Source: Paralithodes platypus (Eukaryota > Arthropoda > Malacostraca > Decapoda > Lithodidae). Taken from it: a DNA stretch of 64,000 bases. A program made the translations under genes and the position numbers. The DNA lies in NCBI GenBank assembly GCA_032716605.1, contig CM064552.1, positions 13,537,674 through 13,601,673 of the forward strand. The letters are read 5' to 3'. The notes below the pieces were generated by a model that saw only the letters and a program-made list of their open reading frames with translations, had not been told where the DNA came from and did not search any database. This document shows, piece by piece, positions 57,513 through 64,000 of the stretch. Within the stretch, counting starts at the first letter, position 1. Each line of letters opens with the position of its first letter.

Positions 57513-57600
57513 TGATTTTCGATGTGAGCATCCTAGGTTCGAATCCCCGGACTGCCACATGTGTTTGTTAATTTCATTAATCGAGTTTAGGAGTAAAGTT
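57480..57600 (+). mobile_element. tRNA-like segment (SINE or tRNA-derived repeat)
   Basis: A-box-like GTGGTGCAATGCATAAG and perfect B box GGTTCGAATCC (57536-57546). A D-arm-like ATGCATAAG resembles arginine tRNAs, but the anticodon stem does not pair. A diverged minus-strand copy lies at 655-750, with homology extending past the tRNA part (TTTCATTAATCGAGTTTAG), so this is a dispersed repeat rather than a functional tRNA gene. Confidence 0.6.
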
Positions 57601-57604
57601 GGTT

Positions 57605-58025
57605 GGTGGAGAGAACATAATAATATACATACAGTATAGTCAGTCAGTCAGTAGCCAGCCCTTACTCTCACAAGGAGTAGGGAGGTTCAGCAAGAGACGG
57701 AGAAAAGGAAAAAGAGGTGACAGGAGAAGAACACATATAACAGTTCGCTCGCAATTAGCAAGCACACAAGCACTTCAGAAGCACCAATCACTCATCAGCC
57801 ACCGTAATCAATGGCTTCACCTCAGATGTTATACTTCCGGATAAGGAGGTCTCTTCACATCAGCATCTAGGATAAAGACCTTCCAGGGTTGTCATTTAAA
57901 AGGGTCCAGAGACCTTCATGTACTCTCTCTAACAAAGTTCCTCCATTAATTCCTGTCATTTGCTAATTGTTTTGCTTCAACCATTTCCCTTTCACGCTTT
58001 GACACACATTCGCACACCATATACA
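57605..58025. other. Unassigned stretch
   Basis: No gene recognised. Confidence 0.4.
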
Positions 58026-58087
<62 letters not shown>

Positions 58088-58145
58088 TATATATATATAT
58101 ATATATTATATACAGTATATATATAGAGAGAGAGAGAGAGAGAGC
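58026..58145. repeat. (TA)n followed by (AG)n
   Basis: TA array with TATACAGTATA interruptions, then (AG)n to 58143. Confidence 0.95.
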
Positions 58146-58550
58146 CACACCTGTGTCTCTATGTAGAATCAGGCAGTGTCCCTTAATTCTAGTATCAGAT
58201 ATATAATGACTCAGTGATAGAGATAGAGGGAGGGGGCGTGGTGTTGGAGGGAGGGGGGCTAGTATTCACTTTGATGACGTCCTGTGAAAACCCATTCTAC
58301 ACGCCACGTCAGTATCCCCCCTCCCTCACTTTGGCGCCACATTATTATGTAATTTTATGTTCAGTAAAAACGGGATATTAAACATAGTACCAGTACTGAT
58401 AGGAACTCACTCTCAATCTATCTATCTATCTATCTAACACACACACACAGCCTAGTACACTACATACCTGCTATCTTGAGTCCAATTAAACTGGATGAAC
58501 TACAGTACATCCCTAAAATGCACGGTATAAAAATATATTGCTTACCAGCG

Positions 58551-58587
<37 letters not shown>

Positions 58588-58820
58588 GCAACGACAGCCA
58601 GCGTCTTTGATTGACAACCGCGTAAACCATAATTTGTTTACGTTCATGGTCTTTTCGCTTGTTATTGCTTTCTTTGTCTGCTCTGCCAACCTATTGACGG
58701 TACACTACAACACTAATAGGATTACAATAGGTTTATAAATTAACTCAGTATATTGATATTAATATACTTGTATATCTTTATACTTAACCAGTGTTTTACA
58801 GTGTACTCTATCGTAACTTT
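58146..58820. other. Unassigned stretch with short microsatellites
   Basis: No gene recognised. (TCTA)n about 58414-58434, (AC)n about 58438-58449 and (CT)n about 58556-58584. Confidence 0.45.
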
Positions 58821-59145
58821 AGGGCAGATTTACACTCAAGGTTGGTTTTGTTCTGGACCCACTTCTCCCTCATGTTTAGCCCCATCAGTTTTGATATTTT
58901 AAGACGTTCGCTCCAATATTATGGCGATTATAACACATTTCGCCAAATTTATGTTAATTTTAAGACCTTTCGTGCCATTTAGGTGTCGATTACTTCCTAG
59001 TGAGCGATAGCGAGCCTGTAATATACGAGGAACCGGCCATCGGCCACAACATTTTTCTCCCGAAAAAATTACACATTAATCTCGAAGGGGGGTCGTGTAG
59101 TTAAAAGCTTGATGGAGTTCTTGGGATCAAACTAAAAACATCCCC
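58821..59145 (+). mobile_element. Family A element, diverged
   Basis: Left end AGGGCAGATTTACACTCAAGG (TTAA decayed), four modules, GGCGATTATAACACATTTCG, hairpin reduced to CCGGCCATCGGCC; right end ACATCCCC with TTAA at 59146-59149. Confidence 0.75.
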
Positions 59146-59149
59146 TTAA

Positions 59150-59420
59150 CCTTACTTTCCCGTAACCTAGCCCGACTTAACCTATAAGAACCTAGCCTGA
59201 CATACAGTAACCTTGTTCTTAACTATCCTAACACAGACTGCATCAAACTTAAATGTTCACTAATCTATCTTGACCTATCCAAGAACATAAGTTACTATTG
59301 CCCGAACCTAATTCAACTTGACAGCAACTTCTAACCTAACTTAACTTTACCATAACCTATCCTAACCTGCCAAGACCTAAACTGTATTTAGCTTAACACT
59401 ATTCTAATCTAGCCTAACTT
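59150..59420 (+). repeat. AACCTAAC-rich degenerate repeats
   Basis: Frequent CCTAACCT, AACCTA, CCTAGCC and CTTAACT words at irregular spacing. These resemble decayed copies of the arthropod telomere repeat in its CCTAA orientation, but no run of more than two perfect units is present. A shorter similar patch lies at about 42550-42590. Confidence 0.5.
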
Positions 59421-59427
59421 GGCTTAA

Positions 59428-59555
59428 GGCGAAGTTTTTAGTTTACTCCCTAGACCTCTATCAAACTTAAAATAATACCCCCAAGACTCCCCTTCGAGAA
59501 AATTGTGTAAAATTGCAGTAGAAAGATGTCCCGACCAAAGGCCGGTTCCTCCTAA
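59428..59555 (-). mobile_element. Truncated family A element
   Basis: Follows TTAA (59424-59427). The right third of the family in minus orientation up to AGGCCGGTTCCTCCTAA, then cut by A25-(TA)n. Confidence 0.7.
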
Positions 59556-59563
59556 TTGTTATT

Positions 59564-59599
59564 AAAAAAAAAAAAAAAAAAAAAAAAATATATATATAC

Positions 59600-59686
<87 letters not shown>

Positions 59687-59714
59687 GGTATGTATATATA
59701 TATATATATATATA
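59564..59714. repeat. A25-(TA)n tract
   Basis: A run then about 125 bp of TA with TATACCTGTATA and TATACCGGTATG interruptions. Confidence 0.95.
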
Positions 59715-59744
59715 TTACCACCAACCGCCGTTAATTTGGCTGTG

Positions 59745-59830
59745 TCACTCTTTCAACTTTGGGAGAGACACTTGTTACAGGCAGCTTTGCGTTTTGTCTC
59801 CCTCATACACATAGACAAGCAAATAATTAA
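59745..59830 (+). mobile_element. LINE 3'-end relic
   Basis: TTGTTACAGGCAGCTTTGCG/TTTTGTCTCCCTCATACACA matches the 3' parts of the minus-strand relics at 345-620 and 45960-46290. Confidence 0.45.
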
Positions 59831-59899
59831 AATTATAATGCAAATGCTAGGGTGCGCTTTGCGGTGGGTCCTCAACTCAATGTCCGTAACCTTTTCGAG

Positions 59900-61646
59900 A
59901 ATAGAGCCTTAAATATGGCCCGGATACTCAAAAGATAAGTTAAGGCGATTCAGATGCATAACACAACACATAACACATAACACCAATGATCAATGAATCA
60001 AGTGCTAATGCCTTGCCCAATACGTCATAACTTGCTCGTTCTCAGGAAAACTAAACTATATCATCAATTCTAATACACAGATATGACTTGCTTTGAAGTA
60101 CTAGCGTTAAAATTACAGTGTCGGCATTTAGCATATAGTGGTCAGAGTGATATAAGACGCCGTAAATGTATTGGGTATCGTGCCCCTGGTACACAAGGGT
60201 GACTGCATTATCCACATTACCTTGATCATGCTTAAATCCAACTCCTCAGTTACCAACCTGAAAAAGAAATCAACACGTTAGTTACCTAGCTCCAAGCCTC
60301 AAGATTATATTTAGCAGATATATTTAGACAATCAGTCAACATAAAAGGCAACCGCTGCGAACTGAGAAATCACACAATGTGCATTTCGTCCAGTTACAGC
60401 TACAGATCGTGGGCACAGTAATGAGGCTCTTCACAGCTGAGAATGGTGTGTTCCAGTCGCACATATGTTTGTTGATATAATAGCTTACATTTGTTTAACA
60501 ACGCCATCCAATATCAACAGGTAGAAACAGCAATGATTGTAAATGACATTGGTAGGCCCTGGATAGGTTTTCGATAAGTCCCATACCTAGCCAACAATCA
60601 TATGAATCGAACAAAAAATTGCGGACATACGGTCTGTGGGAAGTCATCCATTGCAGCTTCTTGGTGTACAGTCAAAAGACAAAGTTCCTTATCACCCATG
60701 AGTGAAATCAAGGTATTGTTTTAACAATGTCTTCTCAAATCTTTGAATGTTCAAAATAAGTTTCTTTCCAAATATGGCCTTCATTTGGTTCGTAAACTCT
60801 GCTAGGTTAGGGTAGATTAGGAAAGAAGGCTAAGTGATACAAATAAAGGCCATGATTGTTAGAAACACATCAAAAGACATAGGAAAAACATAAGTTTAGG
60901 CTAATCTCAAAACCTCTGAAAGTATGCATGAAAAAAGTTATTGAAATTTATCCAAGGCCTTTAAATCATAAATGGTTAAACGACTGCATCAACATGCTGT
61001 AGTGGGAGTCGGTAGGAAGGCAGGATAGCTAATCTTTTCCTATTTATGTTAAGAAGGAGAAATACTACTTGGAGAAAGTATTCCATTGTATACACAAGTT
61101 GTAGAACCCATAATGTATGAGTACCATACAGATATTCTTACAACTATTCCATACTTAGTTCGAAAATGGCCGAATCAATCAAAACTCTCAATACAAATTA
61201 AACAAAATGTATTAACCCCTAAGACGTCGCACCACATAGTGATACAGGACTAAAATTAGAGTGGCGGCGAGGCTGAATATAAAGTCAGCTAATGCAAGGA
61301 ATCAGAAAAGACGGAACATCTATTAAGTCGAATCCTGCCTGAAATTGTTGTTTCTCCAAGAGAAATAGCAACAACAACTGTCCCCCTCTTCACTCACTAA
61401 ACCCCATAATTTGCCGGAGGATAACAGGTTTTTCACAATACGTAGACGGAGGTCTTTAAAAAAAAAATAAAAAAACTAAACGAATGAGCCTACGCTAGGG
61501 AGGTAACAAGGGATGAAGGGGCAGGGTCGGCTGTAGGATTAGCAATAAAGAGCCGTCACACTGATGTTCACAGGACGACGCAACCCCCCTGACCCAACCC
61601 ACCCCCTCCCTTATGCTAGCTTTGACCTACCCAACCCCTACATTCT
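59900..61646. other. Mostly unique sequence
   Basis: The least repetitive part of the window. No TTAA element, satellite or LINE recognised. One candidate minus-strand exon lies inside (60221-60257). Confidence 0.5.
60221..60257 (-). CDS. Candidate 37-nt internal exon
   Basis: On the minus strand a good acceptor (TTTCTTTTTCAG) precedes GTTGGTAACTGAGGAG... and a donor AAG/GTAATG follows. Only one frame is open: one leading base, then LVTEELDLSMIK. It sits in the least repetitive part of the window, which makes an exon more plausible, but 37 nt is too short to be convincing and no neighbouring exon was found. No function assigned. Confidence 0.22.
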
Positions 61647-62030
61647 TTAACCTCTTGAATAAAAGAGGCCTTTCCTGAGCTTCATAATATTATCTAATCT
61701 TAGCTAGAAACCAAAACACTAGAAGAAATATATAATTGGTAGTTTTAAGCCCTGGAATGTGAGACTTACATGTCCAATTTCAGCTAAAAGCGAATTAATA
61801 TAAGTTTTTGGAATATATGGAAAATGTCCAATTTCAGCTGAAAATCGAATAATATGCGTCATTTTATTAAAAGGAAACTTGCAAAACGAGAAATTGCCCT
61901 CTAGAAATCAAAGGAGTACAAATTCTAAATGTTCACTTTAACTTCGAACATTCCTTCTAAGGCAACATAAAATCGTCGAATGATAGCCATAATAAGAGTA
62001 ATGGAAGCCATTGGTTATTCTTAACCCCAC
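61647..62030. mobile_element. Family C half-element relics
   Basis: Two pieces resembling the right half of family C: about 61647-61720 (CCTTTCCTGAGCTTCATAATA, ATCTAATCTTAGCTAG) and about 61935-62030 (CCTTCTAAGGCAACATAAAA, TCGTCGAATGATAGCC). Confidence 0.5.
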
Positions 62031-62302
62031 CACATCATTACCTACACACCAACCTTGTCCTTACTCTGACTCACTTTTAACCCACCTATTCATTTATATC
62101 CATCGTTTTGTTTCTTTGCCTGCTCTACCAACTCTATACTACGTTTTTTTTTTTTTTTTTGTCAGTCTGCCTACCAATCCCTACACCAATAATTTACCTG
62201 AACATCCCTACATATTCTTAGCTGGTTACTTTAATCGCTTCAAAGCCACACCTTCCTTACTTTAACTACACTGTCGAATTACATGAATGTCTCTACCCTC
62301 TA

Positions 62303-62517
62303 CCTAACCCTTTGAAGATCTTGACACGTTTTGACCGTTTACTCTGGCTATCATTAGAAGATTGTATATAATTTAGGAAGAACCTGTGCCAATGATCCGG
62401 GTATAGACTATCTCAGTTAAACCTCTGACTTCCATATAGCCTTCCTGATTTGAATAAATCTCCTAATAATACCCAGAAAACAGAGAATAAATACGCAATC
62501 TTATCTTCTAAGGCTAA
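62303..62517. mobile_element. Family C element, tandem unit 1
   Basis: CTAACCCTTTGAAGATCTTG start, TTATCTTCTAAGGCTAA end, interior CTATCATTAGAAGATTGTA. The following spacer (CTTATCTCCAGCCCTGACTC) recurs after unit 2. Confidence 0.7.
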
Positions 62518-62634
62518 ACTTATCTCCAGCCCTGACTCTATACCTACCTAGCTAACTATCTACGGTACCCTATCTACTATGTGATGCCTACTTCAACGGC
62601 GATCTGTATCTTCCTGAACATCCCAAATCCCTTC

Positions 62635-62851
62635 TTAACCCTTTGAGGATCATGAAGCATTTTTGACAGTGTATTCTGACTGTAATTAGACGATTTTATA
62701 GATATTTAGGAAGAACCTGTGCGAATTATATGGGTAAAGACTATCTCAAGCATTTGACTTCATATATACCCTTCCTAATCTTAATAACAATCGCTTGATA
62801 CTAGCCACAAAAACAGTAAAGAAATGCGTAATCGTATTTTCAAAGGGTTAA
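62635..62851. mobile_element. Family C element, tandem unit 2
   Basis: TTAACCCTTTGAGGATCATG start, CGTATTTTCAAAGGGTTAA end, followed by TTATCTCCAGCCCTGACTC. Confidence 0.8.
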
Positions 62852-62948
62852 TTTATCTCCAGCCCTGACTCTACCTAACTCATAGTGACATGCCCTTCTA
62901 TTATTTGATGCCAACTTTCACCTCTATCTGAACATCCCAACTACCATC

Positions 62949-63205
62949 TTAACCCCTTGTGGATTATGACGCGTTTTAGCAGTATAATTTGGCTATCAAT
63001 AGACAATTTTATTCAATTTCAGCTTAGGAAGGATCGGTGTATATTATACGGTCTATAATTATACACTCTACATAGTGGGCCCTGGTAAAGACTCTCTCAC
63101 TTAACCCTCGACTTTCATACACCCTTCCTAATCTGAATAAAAACGTCTAATAATAATAGCCAAAACAAAGGCAAGAAATGCGTATTCGGATCTTGAAAGG
63201 GTTAA
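62949..63205. mobile_element. Family C element, tandem unit 3
   Basis: TTAACCCCTTGTGGATTATG start, GGATCTTGAAAGGGTTAA end; enlarged by an A/T-rich insertion near 63040-63080. Preceded by TGAACATCCCAA as is unit 2. Confidence 0.8.
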
Positions 63206-63370
63206 TGCTAAGCTGCAATATCACTACCAATATAACCAGATCTTCCTCACATTGACTACACTCCCACCCACCTGATAACCCATAACCCATGTTGTATTTA
63301 ACTCCTTCCTTGCCTTCCCTTACACACCTTACTGTGCCTATTCCTTCCTCTGCATTATCAAGTCACCTGA

Positions 63371-63582
63371 TTAGCCCTTTGAGGATCATGACACGTTTTG
63401 ACAGTATATTCTGGTTATCATTAGACGATATTCTACAGCTTAGGAAGGATCTGTGGGAATTTAAAGAGTAAAGACTGGCCCAATCACGCCTCTGACTTCC
63501 ATATAACCTTCCTACCCTGAATAACATCGTTTAATGATAGTCATAATAAACTCAAAATGCATCATAATCCTCAAGACGTTAA
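63371..63582. mobile_element. Family C element, unit 4
   Basis: TTAGCCCTTTGAGGATCATGAC start, ATAATCCTCAAGACGTTAA end; interior TATCATTAGACGATATTCTA. Confidence 0.78.
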
Positions 63583-63715
63583 TTCCCCTGATTACCCCCT
63601 TCTCAACCTTACCATGTCCCGCGTATAAATCCCTACATAAAGTATCCCTTCCATACACTATTATTTGCAACTACTCCAATATTCCTACTCTGCTTATTTT
63701 TTTTCTATGCCGCAC

Positions 63716-63920
63716 TTAACCCTTAGAAGATACGATAACGCATTTCGTTTCAGTTTTCTGGCTATCATTAGAAGATCTATTCAAATTAGGAAGGAAAGCC
63801 AGAGGGTTAATTGAGATAGTGTTCACCCTTTTCATTCCCACAGATCCTTCCTAAGCAGTATAAAATCGTCTTATGATAGCCAAAATAATGTCAAAATGAG
63901 GCATAATCTTCAAAGGGTAA
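63716..63920. mobile_element. Family C element, unit 5
   Basis: TTAACCCTTAGAAGATACGA start, ATAATCTTCAAAGGGTAA end; centre GGGTTAATTGAGATAGTG, with AAAATCGTCTTATGATAGCC in the right half. Confidence 0.78.
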
Positions 63921-64000
63921 TTTCTACACTAACGCTTCTTCTAAATTAATACACTTCTCCTAAAGTCTACAAACTCCTGAACACTCCTACTGCACTCTCC

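Overview
The window reads as non-coding, repeat-dominated DNA from an animal nuclear genome. Evidence is the long dinucleotide microsatellites, animal-type non-LTR retrotransposons, tRNA-derived SINEs, a Tc1/mariner relic and many short foldback elements, plus one 100-N scaffold gap. The combination of (CT)n/(CA)n richness with AACCT-like stretches (arthropod telomere-type motif) fits an arthropod, and I would guess a decapod crustacean; the species is inference only. No complete host protein gene is visible. Two very short candidate exons with good splice signals (12070-12114 plus strand, 60221-60257 minus strand) suggest that parts may be intronic.

Most of the non-satellite DNA is a mosaic of small elements bounded by TTAA. 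I recognise at least seven recurring or related types, labelled here A (about 320-370 bp, 18 or so copies), B (about 340-415 bp, near-perfect foldback, 6 copies), C (about 200-230 bp foldback, about 18 copies), D, E, G and a separate foldback type H. Labels are mine. A and B share an unusual core: a repeated ~31-bp module (four times in A, two in each arm of B) followed by a run of short hairpins. Nested insertions at TTAA (A inside C at 30098-30683; G inside A at 5890-6631) show directly that TTAA is the duplicated target, as in piggyBac-type transposition.

Layout: 1-4620 holds an A fragment, LINE and SINE relics, a C copy and a striking 1.1-kb foldback built of degenerate 10-11-bp repeats (3163-4289), then composite microsatellites. 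5890-14930 has a nested A/G element, a 21-bp satellite that decays outward, a candidate exon and a 76-bp satellite. 15240-21950 has a tRNA-headed SINE, several A and E copies and a 148-bp (CA)n. 22349-25142 is a C element split by a 5'-truncated Jockey-like LINE. 25464-33362 has A/B/C/E copies with 38-bp and 33-bp satellites. 33600-41300 is low-complexity: C-rich, CAC-rich and a 1.5-kb polypyrimidine tract ending at the assembly gap.

41459-46900 has A copies, a 926-bp mariner relic with 236-bp terminal inverted repeats and LINE relics. 47217-49100 is a 23-bp minisatellite interrupted by a CR1/L2-like LINE fragment. 49173-55462 is a dense TTAA-element cluster with purine-rich satellites. 56671-59830 has a second SINE, a tRNA-like segment and TA arrays. 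60000-61600 is mostly unique. 62300-63920 is a row of C elements with shared spacers, apparently amplified in tandem.

There is no operon or pathway here: the logic of the window is element insertion into element, plus satellite growth. The element families were inferred by eye; copy boundaries are good to a few bases where TTAA is intact and approximate elsewhere.
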